From Typha latifolia (lineage: Eukaryota > Streptophyta > Magnoliopsida > Poales > Typhaceae): a DNA stretch of 64,000 nucleotides. Below are positions 45,985 to 56,800 of the stretch, in pieces. The stretch lies in contig CM034106.1 of assembly GCA_019914945.1 (NCBI GenBank), positions 8,246,001 through 8,310,000 of the forward strand, read 5' to 3'. A program made the position numbers and the translations under genes. The notes under the pieces are model-generated. The model made no database searches. It worked only from the letters and a program-made list of their open reading frames with translations, and was not told where the DNA came from. Within the stretch, counting starts at the first letter, position 1. Every line of letters begins with the position of its first letter.

Positions 45985-46890
45985 GGGATAATTTCCTTTT
46001 CACCCCGTGAACTATCACTAATTTCCTTTTTAGGGTTCTGTTATCCATTTCCGTTCATAAGTTGCCATGTGCTAGTCAGGTGACAAATAAATTGTCAGAA
46101 TACTCTTATATTCATGTGACAACTTAAAATAGGCTTTTATAATGTCCAAAATACCCTTAGATAGCCAATTAAAACCCTCTTCTTCTCCAATGTTAGCTGA
46201 ACCCAATTCCTTATTATTTTTCTTCCAAAGTTTGTTGCATCTCATCGTCTTCTCCAATCTTTCCAACTCCTCACCTCCTACTCCATTAATTTTTTTTTCA
46301 TTCTTCAAGCTCTAACCTCCCACCTCCACACCCTACACAATGAAGCTTCTCTCCTTACCGGTATTATCAATCTCTCACCTTCATGGCATTTTCAAGCTCT
46401 CTAACTAGTAACATTGATAGTCAAAAAAATGCCACACACTTCAATCGAAGTGGTATACCACTTTGGAATGATCGTTGCACTTCAAACAAGCTTCATGGAG
46501 AACAATCCTAGCAGGAGATTCTTTGGATGTGCCTATTTCAAGGTTAAATTTCAATTCTATAGTTTAATTTTTAGGTTAGGTTTTCACCTAAATTTTAAAT
46601 ATGTGTAGATATCAGGTTATAAATTTTTGTATCGAATTGATCCCCCTATTTGTTGGGGGTGCGAGAGAGGTCGGTGCAAGAGAGGAGAATGAAAAAAAAT
46701 ATATATTTAATTTTAGCTCTGCCACATAATTAACTTGCTATATTGAGTGGAGGGGCAACTTGGTCAATTCATCGATTCTCTCAACGGCGTCAGGGGGTGG
46801 GATATTTTTGATAGTTCAGGGGGTCATAGTGTACCAAAAAAAGTTTATAGAAATGAGTGGTAGTTCAGGGGGTGAAAAATGAATTATCCC
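45985..46890. mobile_element. DNA transposon relic with ~40-bp inverted repeats
   Basis: The left end reads GGGATAATTTCCTTTTCACC and the right end read inward GGGATAATTCATTTTTCACC; similarity continues through CCC(G/C)TGAACTA(T/C)CACT. TAAAAT occurs directly outside both ends (45979-45984 and 46891-46896), a possible 6-bp target duplication that could also be chance in AT-rich DNA. Length 906 bp. Frames at 46072-46308 and 46414-46608 have no recognised homology. Superfamily not assigned. Confidence 0.6.
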
Positions 46891-46896
46891 TAAAAT

Positions 46897-48502
46897 TATT
46901 AATGTTATGATGTTCTTAAGAAAACTATTATTATGGTGTTTTGAAATATTAATGAATTGCACATAATTTATATAGAAAGTACGAGTTTAATTATTATTAC
47001 TAAAACTTAAAATGACATTTTTTATGCAAATAGAGTTGCTACGGTTCCTACAAACAATGTTATGCGAGCCAAGTTAGTCACCCTTCTCGTATTGCATCGC
47101 ATAGTAAGAGCGATATACTATGTTGGGGCCTTTTTTCATTTTTACAAAGAGCGGTCCAACTATTCCTATATCACGTCATTATTATGAGACTTGAGGATCG
47201 TACAATTTTTCTTATCTTTTTAGCAATAAAGAAAGTTGTTACTAGATATAGGAGATCATGACCTAACCTTCGCCATGCCCTAAGTTTGTGTTTTTGTTCT
47301 ACTACATGAGATATTAAAAAAGAATAAGAAAAGATAAAAAAGAAAAATAGAATAATATTATACTTAGACCCTTAACTATAGCTCATTTATATGTTCACTC
47401 CTTAACTTATTTTTCATGGTACATTGATCATCTTAATTATGATTTTTTTTATGAAATACCACTTTCATTAGTTATCCCTTAGATTTGCTCATTAAAAAGT
47501 AGGCTGTGAATGTCATCTGATCAATTTTAAATTATTTGATAGGGTTCAACCTAGATAAAACCCAAGAGGAGAGACCGACCCACCCTATGGTCGATTTGGG
47601 TCAAATTATAACCTTGGTTTAATTTATTTTAATTTAATAAGCTTGGATTTCATTTTAGACCCTAAGGGTTTTTTATTTGCATCCGAGTTAAATCTAAATC
47701 ATAAACATCACTAGCGAGTTAACTACACTTGTAAACCGAAAAACTTAAAAGCTCAACAACCACCAAAAGACCACTCCTGACTGCATCTCTCATTGGACTT
47801 AACATACGTAGAGTTGAAGGCTTGAGATCGGAGAGGCTGCTAGTGGCGTAGAAGTGAGAGAAGAGGGCAAGGGCTATGGGGAGGGTCGCATGCTAACAAT
47901 TGGATGGAATTGACGCGAGGGAGAGGACGGTGGCAGCAAGGTAGAGGAAGGTGGCGATAGATGAGGGAGGGGATGGATTAAGGCAACGATGAGGATGAAG
48001 TCACCAGTAAAGATAATGACGACGACGACGACAAGAGGGATACAAATGAAGTAAAAAAAGGGAAAAAGAAAAGGAAGAAGAGATGGAGGCTTAATTGATA
48101 AAGACAATTTGTTACGACTTATGGACAAATAAGATAATATATATACTATTTTACCGTTAAAAAGTGATGCGGTAATCATTCCTTTTATCATAATAAATGG
48201 TATTTTCAGTTAATTCTATGGAGCATTATACAATATTAGGTATTAGATGAAGAGAGAAAAATGAGAGGGTTTTTTTTTTCACGAGAGAAGTTGGAACTTA
48301 ATGGTTTCCTAGTTAAATCGATGTTGTAATAATTTGAACCCGAGAATAATAATACAATATGAGCTCTTTAATCATCTTAGCATAATTCCGTTGGCACGAG
48401 AAATCAGATGTCCATATTAAATTATTTATCTTATAATAAACTTATTTAAGATGATATATACATATTTATCTTTAATGCCTTAAAGAAGGAAAATTGATGA
48501 AA
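46897..48502. other. Intergenic, no gene recognised
   Basis: AT-rich DNA with a GA/CG-richer patch at 47800-48060. The minus-strand frame 47874-48191 there has no recognised homology. No bounded repeat found. Confidence 0.4.
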
Positions 48503-48510
48503 AAAATAAC

Positions 48511-48928
48511 TAGGGGTGTCAAAAATAAATGAGCCACTTGTGCTCAGCTTGGTTTTAGACTTGACTTAAGCTTAATCGAGCCTGAGCTTTATTTTTTGGC
48601 TTGATAGACTCGGCTCAAATATAAGATTTAATATTATTAAGTATATTATATATATTAAATAGTTCTTGGCTCAACTTAAATAGTTCTAAGTTTGTTTTAA
48701 AGCTTGGCATCTTAGGCTAGATCTCTACTTGAATAGTCTAACTTGAAAATAGCGTACTTTCAAGCTTGGGATCGACTCTAGCTTAGTTTGGCTTAGTCCG
48801 GCTAAAAAATTAATTCAATTTAAGCTAAGGCTCGGCTTCGACTTGTTCTTAGCCGAGCATGAATCCTAAGCTGCACTTAAAATTAATTTTGAGCTAAGCC
48901 CGAATTGGAGCCGACCATTACAACCCTA
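48511..48928. mobile_element. hAT-like non-autonomous relic
   Basis: Ends are TAGGGGTGTCAAAA and, read inward from the right, TAGGGTTGTAATGG. Flanking 8-mers AAAATAAC (48503-48510) and ATAATACC (48929-48936) match at 6 of 8 positions, consistent with an aged target duplication. The interior has alternating GGCTTG/CAAGCC and GGCTCG/CGAGCC phrases. No coding sequence. Confidence 0.6.
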
Positions 48929-48937
48929 ATAATACCC

Positions 48938-49535
48938 TTCATTTTACTTTTATTATCGTTTACCCCTTACTTAATATGTATTTATCATTCCACCCCATTT
49001 TGGGTTTAATCCTTCAAGACACTGATTTAAATTTAACCTGATAGCATGTAGTCGACCGAATGTAGAATATTCTATTACTTTTAAAAATAAAATTTAAATA
49101 CCTATATTACCCCCTCACTTGCTCCTCTTCCTTTTTACCTTTGTGTCACCTTGTATCCCTTATATATAGATTCTTTCTCTTCTTTTCTCCTGGCAGCCAC
49201 CGCATTGCCACACCATCGTGCCATGGGGGGTCAAAGTCAATGCCACCTATATTCCTCTTCCTCATCTTTTCTTTCTTTCTTCTTCTTCTCATTTTCACTC
49301 GATAACAGAAGAGCTCTTAGGGATAACTTTTAGAGAGGAAGAAGAGATTGTGAGGGTAATCTGATCATTTTACACCTGCAATTAAGTTAGCCAATATACA
49401 TGATTATTTTTTATTAACAAATTAATATTTGAGGTGTTTTTGATGATTTAACTCAAAATACAAGGGTCCAATAACAAATACTCATAAGATAGAGTGTAAA
49501 ATATGATAAAAAGTAACAAATGGTGATTTTGATCA
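48938..49535. repeat. Inverted-repeat element
   Basis: The left end (from ACCCTTCATTTTACTTTTAT) is similar, in inverted orientation, to the right end (CACCATTTGTTACTTTTTAT read inward) over roughly 80-90 bp, with shared features such as TTTATCAT and a GG(A/G)CCC/ACCCC block. Ends are approximate. It may be related to the repeats at 44458 and 63446. The 49151-49333 frame inside is not convincing. Confidence 0.45.
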
Positions 49536-49933
49536 ATTTGTTTAGAATACTTTAAAATGAAAAGTATTGTGTTGGTCATTGTTTAAATTCTAATCATCTT
49601 TTTTAAGGAGAGAGAGAAGTACATAAAGAAGTTAGTAGTCACGTGACAAAAGTGACCCAACATGGGGGGTTATTAAGTTTAGAAGGTACCTATCATGATA
49701 TTAAAAGCTCAATCTCATACTATTGCTTTTATCTTTTAAGGCAGAGTAGGACCCAAAATGAACAACATTTCATATATGAAGCCAGCCCCATTCTAAAGGA
49801 AATAGATCCACACAAAAATAGAGGCCCAAACTATTCAAGGTAGGCAACTTTCTATAGGCTATATGGCCCTATATCCATATCCCTACTATCCACATAATTC
49901 ATCTTTCTCAACCATTTCTCAAAAGAAAAAAAT

Positions 49934-49994
<61 letters not shown>

Positions 49995-50120
49995 CTTTTG
50001 CAAGCAATTTCTTCTCTCTGATATGTCAGACCTTTTCTTGTTTAAACATTACATTTTTTTATGCATTAGATATGAAAAAATTTCAACTCTAGATATACTA
50101 GGCATAGCTTATGCACTGAG
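49536..50120. other. Intergenic, includes (AT)n
   Basis: An uninterrupted (AT)n tract lies at 49941-49993. The 49643-49843 frame has no recognised homology. No gene called. Confidence 0.5.
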
Positions 50121-50762
50121 AGGTTGTTTGATTGAAAGCTTTACTTAATGCTGCATTAATAAATGCAGTATCTAATCTAAAAATTTTTATTTAATTTTAT
50201 ATACTAAATTTAAAAAATAGCATTTTAGAAAACTAGTTAAACTCAGATGTAATCTTTTGACATCTACTTGGATCAAATAAATGCCAAAAGATTATATCTA
50301 ACTGATTGTATCCTCTTTCATGATGGCAGCACCGAGCTCTTCATAGATGAATTTAAAGGTCCTGAGGTTCATTTGAAAGATGCGACGAAACTCGGCTTCG
50401 GGGAAGTCAGGATGGTTGAACCGATTCTTCACCCATAGTTGCTGATGGTGACCGCAACTGCCGCAAGAAGGGAAAGGAAAATTTTACGTCAAAGTCGAAG
50501 ACACAACCAACTAAACACTTATTTACCAAATACAAGAAACCAAACATGTGTTTAATAAATAGAGTATTATAAAATAAAATTAACCAAAAAATCTATTTGT
50601 TTCTCTAGATACAATATCTAGAGAAACATCAATTTCAAATACAGTATTATGAAATACAATCAACTAAACAATCTATTTGTTTATCTAGATACAACATTCA
50701 GATAAATATGTATTTCATAATGCATATGTATTTCTAAATATAAAAAAAAGCAAACAACACCT
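50121..50762 (-). pseudogene. Decayed PIF/Harbinger element with transposase fragment
   Basis: On the minus strand about 50465-50298 translates to a fragment of a Harbinger (HARBI1-like) transposase N-terminal region: NHPDFPEAEFRRIF, then YEELGAAIMKEDT, then a stop at 50300-50298. The left end AGGTTGTTTGATTGAAAG and the right end, read inward AGGTGTTGTTTGCTTTT, fit Tourist/Harbinger-style ends, though no 3-bp target duplication is clear. An approximately 80-bp tandem duplication (about 50558-50637 and 50638-50717, around AATCTATTTGTTT) lies in its right half. Confidence 0.55.
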
Positions 50763-51838
50763 AAAGTTTTTTTATACTTATATGCTTATCTAAATACTAA
50801 TTTACTGATTACTATTTTATATTTACTAATTTATTATTTTATCCTTAAAAAATACTACTTCTATTGACGATCATTTTACTCATTCTCTCCATCTCTCCAT
50901 CTCTCCATCTCTTTCTTTTTTTCTCTTTTCTCTCCTCTTCATATCTACCTATTATAAAAAATATTTTTATCATTTGCTAAAATATCTCTACACCACCTTA
51001 ATAGCCTAAAGTGATATAACCAAACTAATATGGAAATTATTCCACATGAACTTCACAATATCCAAGGTAACACTTGGTTTTAAAAACCATTTATCCCTTT
51101 TCATCTTAAAAAGCTAAAGAAAATAAGATGGACATATTATGTTGTATTAGATATTAGGACTTCTAATGTCGAGCCTTTAGTTTGTATTTAGACGACTATC
51201 TTTTTTCACAACCATTGTCCATTGACCTTTTTTAAAAGATGGTTATCGCAAGTCCACCATACGGCATTATAATTTTTATAATTTTTTTTAAATATCTTAT
51301 ATTTTGTTTTTGTTATCTTTATATTTTATGGATATTTATTATTCCACATGTGTATATTGCTCTTAATACCTTAAAAAATACTCTTCGCTAATTTTAACTA
51401 ATAGCATCAGGCTCTATTAATTTTGATAATAAAAAATTAAAATACGACTCTCGTTTGATTTTAAAGACGGTCCTATTTTGTACTTTCTACTTCAAAATTC
51501 AAAACTTTACTCTAGTATTAAAGTTATTTTTAAATTATAGTTAATTTGACCTCAACTATATGATAACTATTCGTAGAAAACTAATGTCAGGTATTTTTTA
51601 GATATTAAAAATAAAATGTAAGAGACAAACAATAAATACTTATATAATATAGTACACCGACGTTTTCTCCCTCCCCTCCTCTAGCCTTAAGGCTAAGCGA
51701 AGGGAAGGAGTTTTTCCACCGCTGGCTGTGATCAATGTTTTTTTCCTCAAACTTTTCTCCATCATTCATCTCTCGCATTTTTTTTCCCTTCCCCTACCTC
51801 TAGCATTTCGGCTAGGCGAAGGAGAGTTATTAATTTCA
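50763..51838. other. Intergenic, nothing recognised
   Basis: AT-rich. The 51225-51660 stretch vaguely resembles the repeats at 44458 and 63446 but could not be aligned with confidence. No gene. Confidence 0.4.
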
Positions 51839-51846
51839 TGGGCACT

Positions 51847-52464
51847 TAGGGTTGTCAAAATAATTGACCCGAGCTTGATCATTGAAGCTAAGCCGAACTT
51901 GATCATTGAAGCTAGGCTCGAAATTAAATTGAGCCAAGCTTGACCCCGAGTCGGCTCAAATATATATATATAATATGAGTAATATCAAACTAATATGAAC
52001 CATCAGATCAAAACCCTTTCACCCATTCAGAATTTCAGCCATTAGATCAAAACCTTTTCTCCCTGCTCCCTAGGTTAGATGATTTAGATCAAAAAATCTA
52101 AAGGCAGCCGCAAAACTCATTTTATTGCTTGTAGTTATCTGACACAATTATCTTTGTTACTTGTAATTTATATTTTGTTTGCTTGTAGTTTTCTAACCCA
52201 TTTATTTTTATTGCTTATAATTTATATTTTGGTAATATTTCTACCTTTATAGCTGAATTAGGTTTTATTTCATACTTGATTCAAGCTTGCTCACGCTCGA
52301 AAATAGCTTGAAATTGCTAATTGAGCGGCTCGATTAAGCTCGAAATTGGCTCGAATTGAAATTATTTCAATTCAAGCTTGATCACAAAGACATGCTCGAA
52401 ATTAGTTTCAATCCAAGCTTGATCAGAGCCGGGCTCAATCAAGCTCGACTCGTTTATACCCCTA
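51847..52464. mobile_element. hAT-like non-autonomous relic
   Basis: Ends are TAGGGTTGTCAAAA and, read inward from the right, TAGGGGTATAAACG. Flanking 8-mers TGGGCACT (51839-51846) and TCGACACT (52465-52472) match at 6 of 8. The interior has a short duplicated phrase AGCTTGATCATTGAAGCTA and many CTCGA/TCGAG repeats near both ends. It resembles the relic at 48511. Confidence 0.55.
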
Positions 52465-52472
52465 TCGACACT

Positions 52473-53700
52473 TGAAGAGTCAGACGTTCTTCTCCTTCCC
52501 CTTCCCCTTCCCCTTCGTGTGTGTCTCCTCCGCCGACCTTCACTAGGTCTTCGCCCTCCTCTCCCTTGGCCATTCGGCAAAGAGGAGGGGAGTCATTTTC
52601 TTTGTTTTCTTCTTCCTCGTCCCTCTTCTTTTTCCTTGTTTGCCCGATGCCCTTCACTAGTAGCTAGTGCTCCCTACCTCCCTATTCCGTCCTTATTCTT
52701 CTCTTTCCCTCCCTCTTTTGCTCTTTGTTGCCACCACCTTCACTCTCCCTTGCCTTCGCTTACCAAAGCCACCAACCCTGATGTGATTTTCCTGGCACCT
52801 GGTGGCTCGGGTGGTCTTCGTTTTGCCGAGCATTTTTGTTTGTTAGGGTTTGTTGCTCTTTGTTTTTGTAAAGCTTGCTCGTTGTGGATTCTCTCTTGGT
52901 AGGAGGTTGTCCTTATACTGTTTGATGTTTTGGCTTAGCCAGCATCATCTCTTTATCGCTTTTCTATCGTAGTTCTTATTACTAGTGTTGTAGGTTTGCA
53001 TTTCAGGTCTACTATGGTGTTGGTTAAGCCATAAGATGTTGAATCACCTTTGTATGCACTCCTATTTCAAGTTTTTTGATGCTTCTCTTTGTAGCGCTGC
53101 TAATCAAGTAGGAGGCTCATTTCTAGGACTATTGTCCTATCCCTTCTATTTTTGTGCAAAATAGCTTTATTATGCGTAATTTGATACCGTGTTTTTTTGT
53201 GTGGTTTAGGCTATTTGTCAGCCAAGTGAATGACTTGTAAAAGAGTTGTCACCCTAATTTTATTTTTTTTCGTTGTATTTGCTAAATAAGATGAATCACC
53301 GGTCTATAAACTTTCTTTTAAAAAAAGTATAAATAATAATAAAAAATGTAAGATATTTTTATTAAATTTATCTAATTATTATTAGACGCAGTCATAATAT
53401 ATAATATTCCTAAATACACATAGATATAGAAAATGGATGCAAGACCTTTTCACATGGATTATAGCCATAAGGCCCTTTTTTTTATTTCATATCAACCCTT
53501 GTTTGATTTTTTAAACATGGATAATTGTCTTAATTACAATAAAACTTATCTACATATTTTTACTACGTGTTGTCATCACAATTATTAAATATCTATCAGT
53601 GGCTTGCTTAAGAAAAGATGAAGAGCGTTGATTCCAGTCTCAAGATTCCAACATAAGTTAAAAAGATACAACTACGTGGATGCAACTGTATAATTTATCA
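52473..53700 (+). other. Unassigned C/T-rich region, possibly a retroelement tail
   Basis: A 127-codon frame (52519-52902) lies in strongly C/T-biased DNA and matches no family I know. Downstream text ends with CTAAATAAGATGAATCACCG and an A-rich run near 53318-53346, similar in style to a LINE 3' end. It could equally be a non-coding transcript. I do not call a gene. Confidence 0.35.
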
Positions 53701-53841
53701 ATTAATCGTTGTCGAAGATTAACTTATAGTAAATGAAAACGTGTCAAGGAATGCGATTCGTCAGTACACCAGACCGCTTCCACCACCATATTCCCTCTCT
53801 GAGATCTCCACCTCTTCATCTTTCTTTTTTCAACGAAATCG

Positions 53842-56800
53842 ATGATGACCGAGGACCCGCCGGGATCCTCGCCGGCCACCGGCGCAGGGGCCGTCCCCCC
53901 CACTTCCTCTAACCCTAACCCTATCCTCCTCCGCCCCCGCCGCGAGCCGTTCGAGCACGGCCTTCTCCCGATCCCTAAGCTCGTCTTCTCCGACGGAACC
54001 CTAACCCAAACCCTAGCCCCTATCAAGGAGAAGCTCCTCCACAGGACAATTCCTAATCCCCACCGCGTCGACGCCGCCGCCCTCGCCGACGCGCTCCAGA
54101 TCCCTCTCGATCACGCCCGCCTCGCCCTCGACACCCTCGCCGCCGTTCTCCCATCCTCCGATCCAGAACTCGCCGACGGGGACGGCTCCGCCGACCTCCG
54201 CGACCTCCTCTTGTTTCTCTATATACAGAGTTATAAGCGTCTTGTGGCGCGGGGGCATAAGGATTCGCCGGTGGCCACCGACGTGTGGCCGTCCACGTCA
54301 GCGTTCGATGGTTACCTCTCCGCACTCTCGCCGATCCAGGTCGGTTAGGTCATTTTTTGTTCAATTTTGTTCTTTACTTCTTTATAAGACATTTTGACGC
54401 AACAGCTGTATGGAATGTTGATGGCTTCGGCTATAAAATATAAATCGGCTATACAATCTGTCGGGCTTGATCTGGGTAAACAAATCGTTGTGGAATTATG
54501 GGAACTTTATTTTCTAGGAGAAGAGGTATAATTATAATATAATAAATACAAAACAACTAAAATAAAAATAACTAAAACTAGAATTCTAAATAAAAATTAA
54601 TTATGGATGATGAGAAGAAAGATCGTTATTTTCTAGACACAGACAAAACCATGATTGCTTTCAATAATTCATCACTGTCAACATTTTTCTTGCTTATAGT
54701 TGCTTAACTAACTGTAAAACATATTCCCAATTCTTCGGAAGATTCAAAACTTAACCATCTTAACACTAGGAGTCTACAACTTAATTTACCATTGACTGTC
54801 TGTAAAAATAGTGCACTAAAAGCTCTACTGCCAAATCACAAAAAGTGGAAACCATGGAATTTCTGATCCAGATTGGCCTAAATCTTAATAAACCCGAAAT
54901 AATCTAATCTACTTTTTGGAACTTTCTAAATGCTTCATCTTGTTTGAAACTTGCATTTGTGCCTCTGATGCAACTAAACCAGCCTAATTGTTCCAATTTA
55001 GCCTTGATATTTGGACAGTCAAAGAAATAAGCTGGGGATAAGGTATCCCCGGAGATTCCACTTTCAAACACAGCCTTAAGGTTTGAAAGAGAACGATTTT
55101 CTACTGCAAATGTACTACAGAAAAAGGAACAAGAAAACAGACTTCAACACAGGTCATCAGGACTAGGTCATGCCCAATTGATTGTGTAGTATTTATATGT
55201 TAAGCACTTGTCTTTGGCTTCAATCATGGACACCAAAAGAAACATATTTCTTGCAGGAAATGTTAAGGACAGAAAAAGTACCACTCTGGAATAAGGAGAA
55301 CCACACTGAGAAAGAATAAAGGAGAAGTGAAAAGGGAGAGAACATTGAGCTTCAATCATGGGAGACTGTGAGTAAATGACAGCACTTCCAGAGGCATGAG
55401 AGATATAAGAGATAAGTAGGAAAACAGGGGAAGATTAGGGGAGAAAAGGCCCTTGTGTCTCAGAGAAAGAAGGGAGCAAAAGAGGGAGATTACAATATGA
55501 TTGTTCTATAATTTGGGGATGTATAGAGAGATATAAAAGAGGGAATGAGAGCAACTCCAACCAGACTCTAAATTTAGAATTTGGAGCCCAATGGAAGCTC
55601 CAACCGGGCTCTAAAGCTAGCTCCAAATTTGGAGCTAGCAACAGTGGGGCTCCAAATTTGGAGCCCCACCATGAAAATGGAGCCCGACTCCATTTGTCTT
55701 TTCAGCTTTTTGAAAATACCAAAATTGCCCAATAATTATTGCATTCAATAATTTTAATTTCATTTGTATCCTTTATTAAATAATTTAGTTAGTTAAATTG
55801 AGTATATAATTAGTTTTACTAATCGGTTTTTAATAAAAATAATACCATTAGAAAGGTCTCATCGAGACCTTTAAAATGAGTCTAATATTAAATTATTTTT
55901 GAGTTAATTTAAATTTTAAATTTTTTATTATTTATAAAAATGAATCTAATAAATTATGTGTCCTAAAATATAATTACTCAAAATTATTCCCAATATAAAT
56001 ATTAAAATACATTAGATACGAAATACATCAAACATGAAATACATCAAATAAAAATTACATTAAAATTTATATTCCTTCATTCCCGTGCCTCTGTCATAAG
56101 TGTTCAATTAGTGCATTTCAAAGCTCAAAATGAGCCTCTCTATCTTGGATATTCCTATGTCGAGCAAGGAATCGTTGAAATTGTTCATCATCATTGGCTT
56201 CCAGCTTTTCAACGATTGGAGGTTGAGTAGAATCAACAATATCGGGTTCCTTGTCTGTTCATCTTCCACAGTTATATTGTGTAGTATCACACAAGCAATC
56301 ATGATGTCGTATAATATTTGCTTATCCCAAAATCGTGTTGGTCCTTTAATAATGGCAAATTGTGCCTGAAGAACTCCAAATGCTCGCTCTACATCTTTTC
56401 AATATCCTTCTTGTTTGGCAGCAAAGTCTTGGTTTCTTTGGACTCGAGGTTGGGATATAGTTTGTACAAGGGTGAACCATTTGGGATATATCCCATCAGC
56501 CAAGTAATAATCGGTATCATAATTTTTTCCTAAAATAGTATAAAAAGCAGGAGGAACAACATCTTGTGCTAATTTATCAAATAAATTAGATGATTGTAAT
56601 ACATTAACATCATTGTTGGAGCCCGGTAACCCAAAATATGCATGCCATATTTGTAGGGATATGCAACAAATGATGATGGCTAAATTAGAAAATGACAAAA
56701 AAAAGTTAGAGCTACGAGCTATGCAATTGAATATTGATCGTGATCACGAGGATAGAGTGATCTTGTCAATTGATTTAAATAAAATTGAAGATCCAAATGA

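Noticed and set aside
52519..52902. 127-codon plus-strand frame
   Set aside because: Strong C/T bias produces Pro/Ser/Leu-rich text in all frames; no homology recognised and it abuts retroelement-like sequence.
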